From Symmachiella dynata (GTDB lineage Bacteria; Planctomycetota; Planctomycetia; Planctomycetales; Planctomycetaceae), in contig NZ_CP036276.1 in assembly GCF_007747995.1 (NCBI RefSeq), positions 2,409,001 through 2,473,000 of the forward strand: DNA of 64,000 nucleotides, in the 5' to 3' direction. Positions 52,980 through 63,589 of the stretch are shown piece after piece. How positions within the stretch are numbered: the stretch's first letter is position 1; each line of letters begins with the position of its first letter. The notes beneath the pieces were generated by a model. It was given only the letters and a program-made list of their open reading frames with translations. It did no database searches and was not told where the DNA came from. The translations under genes and the position numbers were made by a program.

Positions 52980-54362
52980 ATGAGCGGCGAACGTATTCTG
53001 TTTGTGACCGGGAAACTCGCGGAGTTCGCGTTGCGCCGCATCGTCGACGCGCTCAGCCGAGAAATTGAGGCGGATTGCGAGATCGCCGTGCTGCCGATCA
53101 GCGTCGCCGCACTGATGAACGTCGATTGGGTACTTCGCAAACTCGAAGTTCCCTCGGGCATCGACCGGATCATTCTCCCCGGTTGGTGTCAGGGAGAAAC
53201 CGCACGGATCGCAGAGCAGACCGGCATTCCGACAGAATTGGGCCCTAAGGATATGCACGATCTGCCGGAGCACTTCGGTCGCGCACGACAACTCCCGGAA
53301 GATTTCGGCACCTATACAATCGAAATCCTTGCGGAGATCAACCACGCCCCGTACATGACGGATGCCGAAATCCTCATGCAAGCCAACGCCTATCGCGCCG
53401 CTGGCGCCAACGTAATTGACATTGGCTGCGTCCCCGGTGAAAGTTGGTCGCGCATCGGAGAAGTGGTGTCCATGTTGTCCGCTGAAGGGCACCGCACCTC
53501 GATCGATAGTTTCAATCGCGGCGAAGTTGAAGCCGCCGTCGCGGCCGGTGCGGAGTTGGTCTTGAGTTGCCACGGCGACAATCGCGACTGGTTAGCCGAT
53601 TTGGATGCGGAGTTGGTCGTGATTCCCGACGACCCCCGCAAGTTAGACGGATTGCACGAGACGATCGACTTTCTCACAGCAAAAAAATGCCGCTTTCGCG
53701 TCGACCCGGTTCTGGAACCGATCGGCTACGGTTTCGCCGCCTCATTGGCGCGCTATTGGGACGTCCGCCGTACATGGCCTAATTGTGAAATGATGATGGG
53801 CATCGGCAATTTGACCGAATTGACCGAAGTCGACTCCGCCGGCGTGAACATGCTGTTGGCTGGGTTTTGCCAGGAACTAAAAATTCACAGCGTTCTCACA
53901 ACCGAGGTCATCAACTGGGCTTCAACGAGTGTGCGCGAATTCGATATCGCCCGGCGGCTCGTGCGGCATAGCGTGAAAAACCAAGTCTTGCCAAAACACG
54001 TCGATTCGCGGTTGGTGATGCTGCGTGATGCCAAGGTTTCGGAGTACGGGGCGGAAGCACTGCAAAAACTGGCCGCTTCGCTGACCGATCCCAACTATCG
54101 CATCTTTGTCGAGCAGGGCGAATTGCATATCATGAATCGCGACGGTTATTGGCGGGGGACCGATCCCTATGCTCTGTTCGATCAACTCGTTGGAGTGGAT
54201 CCCCAACATGCGTTCTATCTGGGTTACGAATTTGGCAAAGCCGTGACCGCGTTAACGCTCAACAAGAATTACCGACAAGACGAAGCCCTCGATTGGGGAT
54301 TTCTCACGGTACCCGAAATCAGTGCCCACGAACGGCGACGGCAAAAAGCGGGCGACAAGTAA
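52980..54362 (+). CDS. Dihydropteroate-synthase-like protein (DUF6513/TIGR00284 type)
   Basis: 460 residues. An N-terminal domain of about 110 residues (MSGERILFVTGKLAEFALRR...RIILPGWCQGET) precedes a DHPS-like TIM barrel (INHAPYMTDAEILMQANAYR, ANVIDIGCVPGESWSRIGEV, DSFNRGEVEAAVAAGAELVL). This two-domain layout is that of the archaeal/methylotroph DHPS-related family linked to tetrahydromethanopterin rather than folate. It lies next to PabB and PabA, which make its p-aminobenzoate substrate. Start codon ATG 52980; divergent from comEC. Confidence 0.8.
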   Translation: MSGERILFVTGKLAEFALRRIVDALSREIEADCEIAVLPISVAALMNVDWVLRKLEVPSGIDRIILPGWCQGETARIAEQTGIPTELGPKDMHDLPEHFGRARQLPEDFGTYTIEILAEINHAPYMTDAEILMQANAYRAAGANVIDIGCVPGESWSRIGEVVSMLSAEGHRTSIDSFNRGEVEAAVAAGAELVLSCHGDNRDWLADLDAELVVIPDDPRKLDGLHETIDFLTAKKCRFRVDPVLEPIGYGFAASLARYWDVRRTWPNCEMMMGIGNLTELTEVDSAGVNMLLAGFCQELKIHSVLTTEVINWASTSVREFDIARRLVRHSVKNQVLPKHVDSRLVMLRDAKVSEYGAEALQKLAASLTDPNYRIFVEQGELHIMNRDGYWRGTDPYALFDQLVGVDPQHAFYLGYEFGKAVTALTLNKNYRQDEALDWGFLTVPEISAHERRRQKAGDK

Positions 54363-54416
54363 CCGTAACTCACTCTTCCTCCTCTCCTCCTCAATACAAA
54401 TTCGGCCCATCCCCTC

Positions 54417-55864
<1,448 letters not shown>

Positions 55865-55955
55865 GGTTTTGTTGAACGGGTATAATTGGCCGTGCTGGTT
55901 TCGTTTCCGTCAATCCATTCTCAAGCCTGACTCCTCAAGCCTCACCCCTCCCCGC

Positions 55956-56624
55956 ATGATTCTTCTCATCGATAACTACGACAGCTTTGTTTATAACCTG
56001 GCTCGGTATTTTACCGAACTGGGGTGTGAGGCAGTGGTTTGTCGCAATGATGCGATTTCGATCGCGGAGATTCGTCGTCTTCAGCCGGCGGCGATTGTGC
56101 TTTCGCCGGGGCCGGGGACGCCGCTCAATGCGGGGATTTGTCTGGAAGTGGTGCGCGAGTTCTTGGACGAGATTCCGATCCTGGGGGTCTGTTTGGGACA
56201 TCAGGTGATCGCGGCAGCTCTGGGGGCGGAGATAGTGCGTGCGCCTGAACCGGTGCATGGTCGCACGACGTTTGTGGAACACGACGGCCAGTCACTGTTC
56301 GCCGGATTACCGAATCCGCTGCGTGCCACGCGCTACCATTCACTGATCGTCGACGAAGCGACGTTGCCTGCCCAATTGCGGGTGACGGCTCGTACCGACG
56401 CAGGGATCGTGATGGCCATCGAGCATGCGTCCGCTCCGGTGTTTGGTGTGCAATTCCATCCGGAATCCATTTTGACCGAATCGGGACAGGCGCTGCTGGG
56501 GGCATTTCTCAAAATTGCGGGAATCCCCGCCAGTGCACCGGTGCTGACCGAACTGGCGGCTGATGCCGACGGGGGGATGTCGTCAGATTTTGGCGAGGAA
56601 CCGGGGCCGGTCATTCACTGGTAG
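55956..56624 (+). CDS. pabA: Aminodeoxychorismate/anthranilate synthase glutamine amidotransferase
   Basis: 222 residues from ATG 55956 (MILLIDNYDSFVYNLARY), the invariant family start. The class I amidotransferase triad is Cys79 (LGVCLGHQVI) with His and Glu in VFGVQFHPESIL. It releases ammonia from glutamine for PabB. Its C-terminus has a roughly 25-residue extension after the catalytic Glu (GIPASAPVLTELAADADGGM). The same protein serves TrpE in many bacteria; the neighbouring pabB and DHPS-like gene favour p-aminobenzoate here. Confidence 0.93.
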   Translation: MILLIDNYDSFVYNLARYFTELGCEAVVCRNDAISIAEIRRLQPAAIVLSPGPGTPLNAGICLEVVREFLDEIPILGVCLGHQVIAAALGAEIVRAPEPVHGRTTFVEHDGQSLFAGLPNPLRATRYHSLIVDEATLPAQLRVTARTDAGIVMAIEHASAPVFGVQFHPESILTESGQALLGAFLKIAGIPASAPVLTELAADADGGMSSDFGEEPGPVIHW

Positions 56625-57051
56625 GCAGAGGCGCGGCGACTGTCGCCTGTTACGGGTCGCACAGTGCGACCGCAAGCGGTCGGTTTGAGATTTAGGATAG
56701 TCACGCCCGAAAATCTGTGTTCATCCGTGTTCAATCCGTGGCTAAGAAAAACGACCACTTTGGGCTGTGACTCTGCCATGCTAAGAGTTTGCCGGTTATC
56801 GCGGTATTGCTGCTTGGGTTGTTTGTGCGTCTTCTCTGGTTCATACGACCGTTTTGACCCGCGCTCCTCGCTCGCCTCTGCATTAGAAGTTGGTTGCGCA
56901 CGCGATCATGCTGTTATTCCTAGCCGATAGTTGAAGAAGAGCATGCGGATCGGGAGCACCAACCGCCGCGGTTGCCGCCTTCGCTGTCCGCACGCGCGGC
57001 TGACGACCACGTTAGCCGATTTCTTCACCGGAAGACGCGCGGAGTATCGAC
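56625..57051. other. Intergenic region with dispersed repeat C
   Basis: 427 bases between pabA and the thioredoxin-like gene. They contain repeat C copy 2 and, further on, a GC-rich stretch of short palindromes (CCGCCGCGGTTGCCGCC near 56960). No gene was recognised. Confidence 0.55.
56658..56752. repeat. Dispersed repeat C, copy 2
   Basis: Matches 1561-1655, beginning CGCACAGTGCGACCGCAAGC with the perfect palindrome GACCGCAAGCGGTC and ending CAATCCGTGGCTAAGAAAAA. Confidence 0.8.
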
Positions 57052-58044
57052 ATGGCTCGAAAACTTCATTGGACATCAGTAGCTGCCTTGGCAGCGGCGG
57101 CCCTGGCCATCGGATTGATGGATGCGACTTCCGTCCAGGCGGCTGGTCATTGGCAGACAGACTATCAACAGGCCCGCAGCCAAGCCCAGCGCGAAGGCAA
57201 ATTGTTGCTGTTGCACTTTCATGCCTCCTGGTGTGGACCCTGTCGGCGAATGGATCAAGAAGTTCTCTCGACCCAGGCTTTGAAGCAGAGGTTGGGTAAG
57301 AACATCATTGCCGTAAAAATCGATTCCGATCGATACCGGCAATTGACCGCGCAATTGAACGTTCAGTCATTGCCGAGCGATATCTTCATGACGGCCGAAG
57401 GCAAGGTCCTGCACCGAACCTCGGGCTATCAACCAGCGGGCAATTATCTACAAATGGTCTCCAGCGTCTCATCAAAATATGTTGGGTCGCGGCCGGTTGT
57501 TGTGGCCCGTCAGCCGAAACCCGCCCCCTCCAAATCGAAACAACTCCCGGTCACCGAAAAACCGGCCCAGAAAAAACTGGTCGCTCCCCGATCCAAACCG
57601 CGGGAGGACGTCATCGCCCGGGTGGATCAGAAGTTATCTCATGAAATTCTCGACGTGACAGCTGCGGACGAGACGGACGATTCCATTGGCCTACGCGGAT
57701 TCTGTCCGGTGACGTTATGGAACTCACGGGAATGGAAGCCAGGCCGCCCGGAATACTCGATGACTTTCAAAGGGCTGACTTACCATATGTACTCCGCACA
57801 AGCCTTGGCAGAATTCGAGCAGAACCCCCGGCAATTTGCCCCACGTTTGATGGGCTGTGACCCGGTGGTGATGTCGGCCAAGAACTTGGCGAATCCCGGC
57901 AGCACCAGTTTTGGTGCGTTTTATGACGGGGAACTCTATCTGTTTGAAAGCGACGAATCGCGTCGACAGTTTAAATTGGATCCTGAACGCTACAGCAAGA
58001 TTCGTCAGGTGAAATTGCCCAAACCTCAGTCCCAGCTACGGTAG
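57052..58044 (+). CDS. Secreted thioredoxin-domain protein with YHS-like C-terminus
   Basis: 330 residues with a signal peptide (ALAAAALAIGLMDATSVQA). A thioredoxin-fold domain spans about 35-145; the redox motif is CGPC (61-64, in FHASWCGPCRRMD), as in active thioredoxins. A lysine/proline-rich linker (about 155-200) leads to a C-terminal YHS-like domain (about 217-310: GFCPVTLWNSREW, YSMTFKGLTYHMYSAQAL, LMGCDPVVM), a pattern that may bind a metal. It probably acts on periplasmic disulfides; the YHS part may bind copper or another metal. Confidence 0.8.
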   Translation: MARKLHWTSVAALAAAALAIGLMDATSVQAAGHWQTDYQQARSQAQREGKLLLLHFHASWCGPCRRMDQEVLSTQALKQRLGKNIIAVKIDSDRYRQLTAQLNVQSLPSDIFMTAEGKVLHRTSGYQPAGNYLQMVSSVSSKYVGSRPVVVARQPKPAPSKSKQLPVTEKPAQKKLVAPRSKPREDVIARVDQKLSHEILDVTAADETDDSIGLRGFCPVTLWNSREWKPGRPEYSMTFKGLTYHMYSAQALAEFEQNPRQFAPRLMGCDPVVMSAKNLANPGSTSFGAFYDGELYLFESDESRRQFKLDPERYSKIRQVKLPKPQSQLR

Positions 58045-58238
58045 GGGATCGTGCCCGGAGTTCTTGCCGTCTCAGCCGCTGCTGACTCAGCTATGTGCTC
58101 GGGCCCAGGCTCGTTGCGGGCTGAATTCCCGTGGTTTGAGCGGGTTAGGGCCGCCTGAATGGGGCAGATGGCCGATTCTGTGTGGCCGAAAAAATTGGCA
58201 GGAAACGCCATTTTCGTGGCAATCTTGGTGGACTTGAA

Positions 58239-58266
58239 TTGACACAAGACCCAGGAAAGCTATGAT
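58239..58266 (+). promoter_or_regulatory. Near-consensus sigma-70-type promoter
   Basis: TTGACA (58239-58244), a 16-base spacer and TATGAT (58261-58266). This is the best housekeeping promoter noticed in the window. The RNA would start at about 58273 and read toward rho through non-coding sequence. Confidence 0.7.
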
Positions 58267-59115
58267 GTGATTAGAAATTACGCTCTCGTTCTTCTCGCAA
58301 AGACGACCGTACGAACGAAATCGTTGAAGTCGTTTGTCGGGAAGAAAGCTGTCCAATTAGCTGGTGTGATTCCCCGGCTGAGCGTTGGCTCAGAACCTCG
58401 TTGCGGGAATACAGAGGACAGTGTGCTGGAGTGATCTTGAACGGCTTAGTGACATTCCAGTTTTGATGTCGCCGTTGGTCTGCTGAATCGTCTCGCAGGG
58501 TTTCACATAGGGTCATCGGGCTATGATCGGTGTGTGGGGCGGCATTTCCATGATGCCGGTGGTTTGCGAAACCGTAGACTCAGCAGTGCAGCGTCGTTAG
58601 TGTCGGGCTTTGTGGTCGTGCTACGGAAAGTGGCGCTGCAAAGTAATCAAAAAAATTCAATCCAGACATTAAAACGGAACTTCACATTCGCCGTTCATTG
58701 TGAGGACGAGCTAATATGTGGGCCAGGCCATGTTGTGCCGGTTCACGGAAGACAGGAACGTTCGCTTGCCGACTTGGCAGTCGTGTTCCTGAGGAATTCC
58801 ACCTGCCGTTCTCATTGGTCGTTGTGGAATCGTTTTGCGTTCGTCAAGCATCGGTGGCAGGTGCCATCGGAGCGTCGTTCGTGAATTCAACGCACACAAT
58901 CCAGGTGGCTTGGCCGCCAACTCCGTTTGCCAATCCGGTTGATTCGGGAGGCCCCGATCATCGGTTCAGCGTTCGCTACGATTTGAACAACCTGAGAGCG
59001 GAAAGCAGCGATGCCGCCAAAAAATCCCCGTTGGATCGGGGCCGATAGGAAATCACAAATCCCACCGGTTCGCGCCAGGGCCAATGGCTTTTGTGCCTAC
59101 GAAACTGACGTGATG

Positions 59116-59136
59116 CCTGCGATGCATTGTCGCAGG
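59116..59136. repeat. Perfect short hairpin
   Basis: CCTGCGA and TCGCAGG flank a 7-base loop (TGCATTG). No T tract follows, so it is probably not a terminator; it could be part of a leader RNA or an operator. Confidence 0.5.
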
Positions 59137-59597
59137 AATCGCAACCAACCCATGGGCTGTGCCGTCCATGTTTTCGGGGTTTCGTCGAGATTACTTTCGA
59201 ATTGTCACATCCTCAGGACGTGCAATTTCGTTAACACGGACCAACTGGGACATCCGTTTTTACCGAACCCAATTTCACCAACGCTAATTTCACCGAAGTC
59301 ATCGGAGGGCATGATCGACAGTCATTCTTCCGATTCGTTGTCGAGACCTCACCAGCGGCAGGCGCAAATATGAGGTCACACAACCAGTATCCGCAACCGA
59401 GGAGTTCGGCCCATCTGAATTCCCTCCTCGTGTCAGGGCCGTTGAAGCGAATCACGTTTTTTGTGGGCAGGCATTCGCCGAATGTTTTCATCACCCTGAA
59501 TTGATAATGACCGGGAAACGCAACAGCCCGCATTGGCTAAACTTTACTGAGCGGATGCGGCAAGTTTCAGACGATTTTTCACTAATGGAAAGTGTTC

Positions 59598-61160
59598 ATG
59601 GCTGCGAAGAATTCTAGTTCGACCGACGGCGGAACTGAAGCTCCCAAGCGGCGAACCCGTCGGCGCAAAAAAGCAACCAACGACCAAGAGTCGGTTGATA
59701 AAGCTGCGGACGCAGCTACCAAAACTGCGGAACCGCCCGAGCCGATTTCCGCTGGCGATCAGTCCGGTGAAGCAGTCGCCGAGGGATCACGCGGAGGGGG
59801 CGAGAAATCCTCCGGTGAGGGGGGGGAATCCGATGGTCGCCGTCGCAAGCGTCGTCGACGTCGACGCAAAGGGGGCGATGAGGGTGGTTCGAATTCCTCA
59901 CGCAATGAACGTTCCTCCAACCGCAATGGAGGCGGCAACTCCAACAATTCCAATTCCGGAAATCGCCGCTCACGTGGTCGACGAAACAAGAAACCGGGCG
60001 GCGGGGGAGGACAAGGCGGCGGCGGTGGCGGTCCAGAGGACAACGTCATCACCGGAAACGTCACCGGTGTTTTGGAGCTACACCCCAAAGGGTATGGCTT
60101 CATTCGCTCGCCGGATAACAACTACTCGTCTGAAAGCAGCGATGCGTTCGTTCCCAGTTCGTTGATCGAAAAGCATCGGCTCCGCGAAGGGATCATGATC
60201 ACAGGCGGAGTCGGACCCGGTTCGCGCGGACAGGGACCACGATTGAAGTCAATCGAAACGATCGATGGAAACACGCTGGATGAATATCTGGCGATCAAAA
60301 ACTTCGACGAACTGACTGCGATTAATCCGCATGAACAGATTATCCTCGAGACCGGCGCCAAACCGGTCACGATGCGGGTGATGGACTTGCTGACTCCGAT
60401 CGGCAAAGGGCAACGGGCGTTGATCGTCGCGCCGCCGCGGACCGGAAAAACGATGCTGTTGCAACAGATCGCCAATTCCGTCAGTACCAATCATCCCGAA
60501 GTGAAACTCATCGTATTGTTGATCGATGAACGTCCTGAAGAAGTGACCGAGATGCGGCGGCAGGTCAATGGGGAAGTCATCGCTTCTTCAATGGACCGCG
60601 ATGTCGAAAGCCACGTCCGGATCAGTCAATTGATTATTGAGCGAGGCAAACGGCTTGCCGAATCGGGCAAGGATGTGTTTATTCTGCTCGACAGTATTAC
60701 GCGGACCGCCCGTGCCTTTAACAAATGGGGCGGCAACACCGGCCGTACGATGACCGGTGGACTGGATGTCAAAGCTTTGGATATCCCCAAGAAGATGTTC
60801 GGCACCGCCCGCTGTTTCGACGAAGGAGGGTCGCTGACCGTCGTCGGTACTGCCCTGATCGAGACCGGCAGTCGGATGGACGAAGTCATCTTTCAGGAGT
60901 TCAAAGGGACCGGCAACATGGAGTTGGTCCTCAACCGACGTCTGGCCGAACGCCGCATCTGGCCGGCCATCGACATCGGACTGTCGGGAACTCGCCGCGA
61001 AGAGATGATCCTCTCCGAGGAAAACTTGGAAGGTGTAATTTTGCTCAGGCGGTCGTTGGTTTCGCTAGAACCGATCGAAGCCATGGAACAGTTGATCAAA
61101 ACGCTAGAACGCTTCCCCACCAATGCGGAATTCTTAACAAAAATCCGCTCGATTATGTGA
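59598..61160 (+). CDS. rho: Transcription termination factor Rho with disordered N-terminus
   Basis: 520 residues from ATG 59598, about 100 longer than E. coli Rho. Residues 1-150 are low complexity: Lys/Arg-rich (KRRRRRRKGGDEGG), then Asn/Ser/Arg and a Gly-rich run ending in GGGGGGPEDNV. The cold-shock-like RNA-binding domain follows (VLELHPKGYGFIRSPDNNYS). The hexameric ATPase core has Walker A PPRTGKTMLLQ (near 278-288), Walker B LIVLLIDERPEEV and the Q/R-loop region RLAESGKDVFILLDSITR. A strong terminator follows at 61189. Confidence 0.96.
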   Translation: MAAKNSSSTDGGTEAPKRRTRRRKKATNDQESVDKAADAATKTAEPPEPISAGDQSGEAVAEGSRGGGEKSSGEGGESDGRRRKRRRRRRKGGDEGGSNSSRNERSSNRNGGGNSNNSNSGNRRSRGRRNKKPGGGGGQGGGGGGPEDNVITGNVTGVLELHPKGYGFIRSPDNNYSSESSDAFVPSSLIEKHRLREGIMITGGVGPGSRGQGPRLKSIETIDGNTLDEYLAIKNFDELTAINPHEQIILETGAKPVTMRVMDLLTPIGKGQRALIVAPPRTGKTMLLQQIANSVSTNHPEVKLIVLLIDERPEEVTEMRRQVNGEVIASSMDRDVESHVRISQLIIERGKRLAESGKDVFILLDSITRTARAFNKWGGNTGRTMTGGLDVKALDIPKKMFGTARCFDEGGSLTVVGTALIETGSRMDEVIFQEFKGTGNMELVLNRRLAERRIWPAIDIGLSGTRREEMILSEENLEGVILLRRSLVSLEPIEAMEQLIKTLERFPTNAEFLTKIRSIM

Positions 61161-61188
61161 CGCAATCTGCGCATTCAGATATCAACCA

Positions 61189-61228
61189 CAGCCCGGCTCC
61201 CTTGCGGTGTCCGGGCTGTTTTTATTTT
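61189..61228 (+). terminator. Intrinsic terminator after rho
   Basis: CAGCCCGG (61189-61196) pairs with CCGGGCTG (61211-61218), with a 14-base loop and TTTTTATTTT after it. Confidence 0.92.
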
Positions 61229-61234
61229 ATGGCG

Positions 61235-61339
61235 AAGTGCCACTAGCGGCTTGTCCGCCAGTGCGGTAGACGAGCGAGTTTTGCCATGCCGGCGGACGTT
61301 CAACGACGCGCACTGCTGAACGAGACAGCTGTGGCATCT
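61235..61339. repeat. Palindromic repeat family B, copy 4, degenerate
   Basis: AGTGCCACTAGCGGCTTGTC then CGCCAGTGC (61235-61264) and the weaker inverse GCACTGCTGAACGAGACAGC plus TGTGGCATC (61311-61339). It lies between rho and the small secreted protein, which converge. Confidence 0.7.
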
Positions 61340-61379
61340 GGTTGCCGGACCATGAGTAAGGTCAACTCGTGCTGTTGGC

Positions 61380-61703
61380 TTAATATCCGTAGTAGGGATG
61401 AAACGGAATTCCGGGCCAAACGCGAACGCCGAGAAATGAGTTGTTGAAGTTGTTTGCCGAAATGTAGGGGCGTTGTGCGGACACGCCGTACCATTTTCTA
61501 CTTTCGATGCGTTGTTGGCGTTCCGCAGCCCGCTTCGTTGCGCGTTGCAGCCGCAGAAACTCGGGCGAGACGGTCGGAGTGCGTACCTCGCGACGGCTCG
61601 AATTGGCGGGCAGCGGGGCATCGCTGTCGTAGTCTTGGGCTTGGACAGACGACGCGCTGAAGAGCAGGCAGGCCATTCCGCCGGCCATGAGCAATTTGTG
61701 CAT
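61380..61703 (-). CDS. Small secreted protein, unknown
   Basis: 107 residues with a clear signal peptide (LLMAGGMACLLFSASSVQAQ). The mature part is basic and polar with a helix rich in Arg/Gln (LQRATKRAAERQQRIESR) and an aromatic C-terminus (GIPFHPYYGY). No family is recognised. It may be periplasmic or associated with the envelope. Confidence 0.7.
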   Translation of the reverse strand: MHKLLMAGGMACLLFSASSVQAQDYDSDAPLPANSSRREVRTPTVSPEFLRLQRATKRAAERQQRIESRKWYGVSAQRPYISANNFNNSFLGVRVWPGIPFHPYYGY

Positions 61704-62125
61704 GAGGACTTCCTTTCCGCTATTCGTCCCGTGGCATCAAATCGTCGTGCCGAGGGGCCGTAGCGAAAAACGCGAAAATTTGTGGTTTGAATTCACCAAG
61801 TCCCGATTCCCGAGACAGACAGGATTCGTCATGGCCGAATCGGCGGTTGAAACCTAGCGTGAGATATCGCGCACCGTCGACTTCCATTGCTATATCGGTT
61901 GCGGAGAGTGTAGCGATTGAATCGATTTTGCTGAATTGTCCGGCAATCAATCGATTTCGCGACCGGCGAGCGGCATCTCAAATTCAGCGCGCAGAAAAGC
62001 CGTCACATTGGCCGTTTGCTAGAACCCGTTTCAAAACCGGGTTGTGCTTGCTCTCGCAGCGTTCAGATCAGTGTCAGTGAGACGCGTCAGAGGGTTTTAA
62101 AACGACTTGTCGTAAAGCGTTCCCG
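61704..62125. other. Intergenic region, nothing decisive
   Basis: 422 bases between the small secreted protein and the anti-sigma gene. A short inverted repeat AACCCG/CGGGTT (62023-62043) lacks a T tract. No gene or repeat family was recognised. Confidence 0.5.
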
Positions 62126-62926
62126 TTAGGTCGTCTGCTGACGGTCTTGGCGCTGTAATTCGCGAAGGGGAGCATCTCCACCTTGCACAATACAGACGTA
62201 GACAAAATCGCCGTCGCGCCAGGAGACCGCACTGAATCGCGAATGATAGATCGGCGTCGCACTGGCCATCGAGGTGGCTGTCGGTGACGACCAGATCTTA
62301 GCTGCCGGCGCGATGATCAAAGCCCCCCGAATCGTGCGGCCGCCGTTGCTGCGAAATTCGAATTCGGAGATCGCAATGTCGAGCGAGGTTCGCTGCGGAA
62401 ACAATTCCCGATAGTCGTCCATCCACGTCAACGAGGTGAAATCCATCGCTGCGGACGGAGCCGACTGCTGGGGGTCAAACCCACCGGTGAACAACGGTCC
62501 GACCACCTGGGAATCCAATTGCTGCGAAGCAGCCTGGGTGACTTTGTGCATACTCACCGTTGAAGAATCGATCCAGTACCACCCGCCGACGATGAGGAAT
62601 AATAGGCTTGCAGCGATCACCGTGATTTGGCGAAACCGCCGAGGAGACTTTGACCGGTGGGGTTTGTCGTCTGGAGCGGGGACGGTGCTTGAAGCAAGTT
62701 CGGCTTGGACGGCATCGAGCAGGCGGTTTTCCAGACCGGCAGGCACAGGCACGTCGCGGCAAACCGCGGCAATGGCGCGGTCCATCTCTTCACGATTGGC
62801 AACGAGAGTTCGGCAACGCGCGCAGTCCACCAGATGCGCGGAGGCGGCCGTCAATTCCGGATCGTCTTCAGCGCAAGCTTCGGACCGGCACAACTCAAGT
62901 TTCGCCAGTGCGTTGCTGCAATCCAT
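62126..62926 (-). CDS. Anti-sigma factor with zinc-finger-like N-terminus
   Basis: 266 residues. A HxxxCxxC ZAS-like motif (SAHLVDCARCRTLV, residues 29-42) lies in the N-terminal domain that would hold the sigma factor. One membrane helix follows (ITVIAASLLFLIVGGWYWI, about 99-117) and the rest is extracytoplasmic with no recognised fold. The gene comes 117 bases after the ECF sigma gene on the same strand, so the two form a sigma/anti-sigma pair responding to an envelope signal. Confidence 0.85.
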   Translation of the reverse strand: MDCSNALAKLELCRSEACAEDDPELTAASAHLVDCARCRTLVANREEMDRAIAAVCRDVPVPAGLENRLLDAVQAELASSTVPAPDDKPHRSKSPRRFRQITVIAASLLFLIVGGWYWIDSSTVSMHKVTQAASQQLDSQVVGPLFTGGFDPQQSAPSAAMDFTSLTWMDDYRELFPQRTSLDIAISEFEFRSNGGRTIRGALIIAPAAKIWSSPTATSMASATPIYHSRFSAVSWRDGDFVYVCIVQGGDAPLRELQRQDRQQTT

Positions 62927-63043
62927 CTCGTTCCTCTGTCTCGTTCCCTAAGTGGGAAAATCAATTCTCAAAAAAACAGACTCAGCACCAGATTGCCCGG
63001 TGCGGCGACTGTATGGCCCCAAAATCAATTGGGACCGTTAGGA

Positions 63044-63589
63044 TCAAATCGGAAATGTGACCGAATCACGGCTGGAACCGCATTGGGCGGCTTGAAGTAA
63101 TTCTTGACGCAAATGTGCTTTGGCCCGCGAGAGACGGCTCATCACTGTCCCGACGGGAACTTGCATCTGGTCTGCAATTTCCTGATAGCTAAATTCTTCA
63201 AAATAAAACAAAATTAAGGGGGACCGGAATGACTCCGGCAATGCGTTCAAAGCCGCCTGTAGTTGATCGGAATCAATTCCAAACGTCGCTGCGTCAGTGG
63301 ATTTCGGTTCCGGAATCGATTCCAGCGCCGACCCCAAAGGGACCTCCCCGTGGTCTTCGTCCCGTAGTCGCTTCAAATATCGGTTGCGGAGGATCGTGCA
63401 CAGCCATCCCTTGGCACTGCTTGGATCCCGCAACTGGTCAATTTTTCGGCACGCTTGCAGGTAAGTCTCTTGTGTCAAATCCTCAGCGTCGGCCGCCGAC
63501 CCGCTGAGACGGTACGCGTACCGGTACAGCAGAGAATGGTGCTGCCTGACGAGTTCGATCATGTTGGGCGCGCTGAGGGCTTCACACAT
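63044..63589 (-). CDS. ECF sigma factor, RpoE-like
   Basis: 181 residues from ATG 63589 (MCEALSAPNMIELVRQHH); an upstream frame of 19 codons is excluded because it lacks a ribosome site and region 1 begins after it. Region 2 is GSAADAEDLTQETYLQACRK, followed by ACRKIDQLRDPSSAKGWLCT; region 4 is EEFSYQEIADQMQVPVGTVM. The group is RpoE/SigW-like. The partner anti-sigma gene is just downstream. A small inverted repeat upstream (63620-63639) may be part of its promoter region. Confidence 0.93.
   Translation of the reverse strand: MCEALSAPNMIELVRQHHSLLYRYAYRLSGSAADAEDLTQETYLQACRKIDQLRDPSSAKGWLCTILRNRYLKRLRDEDHGEVPLGSALESIPEPKSTDAATFGIDSDQLQAALNALPESFRSPLILFYFEEFSYQEIADQMQVPVGTVMSRLSRAKAHLRQELLQAAQCGSSRDSVTFPI

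Larger units (their letters stand above)
58045..59597. other. 1.5 kb non-coding region upstream of rho
   Basis: No domain-bearing ORF is seen; short open frames on both strands look random. A near-consensus promoter (58239-58266) points toward rho, about 1.3 kb upstream of its start, and a perfect 7-bp hairpin lies at 59116-59136. The stretch could hold a long rho leader, an unrecognised ncRNA or a decayed gene. Confidence 0.55.

Noticed and set aside
58271-59373. Small open frames in the region before rho
   Set aside because: Frames of 80-120 codons on both strands show no domain, no ribosome site and a random residue mix.
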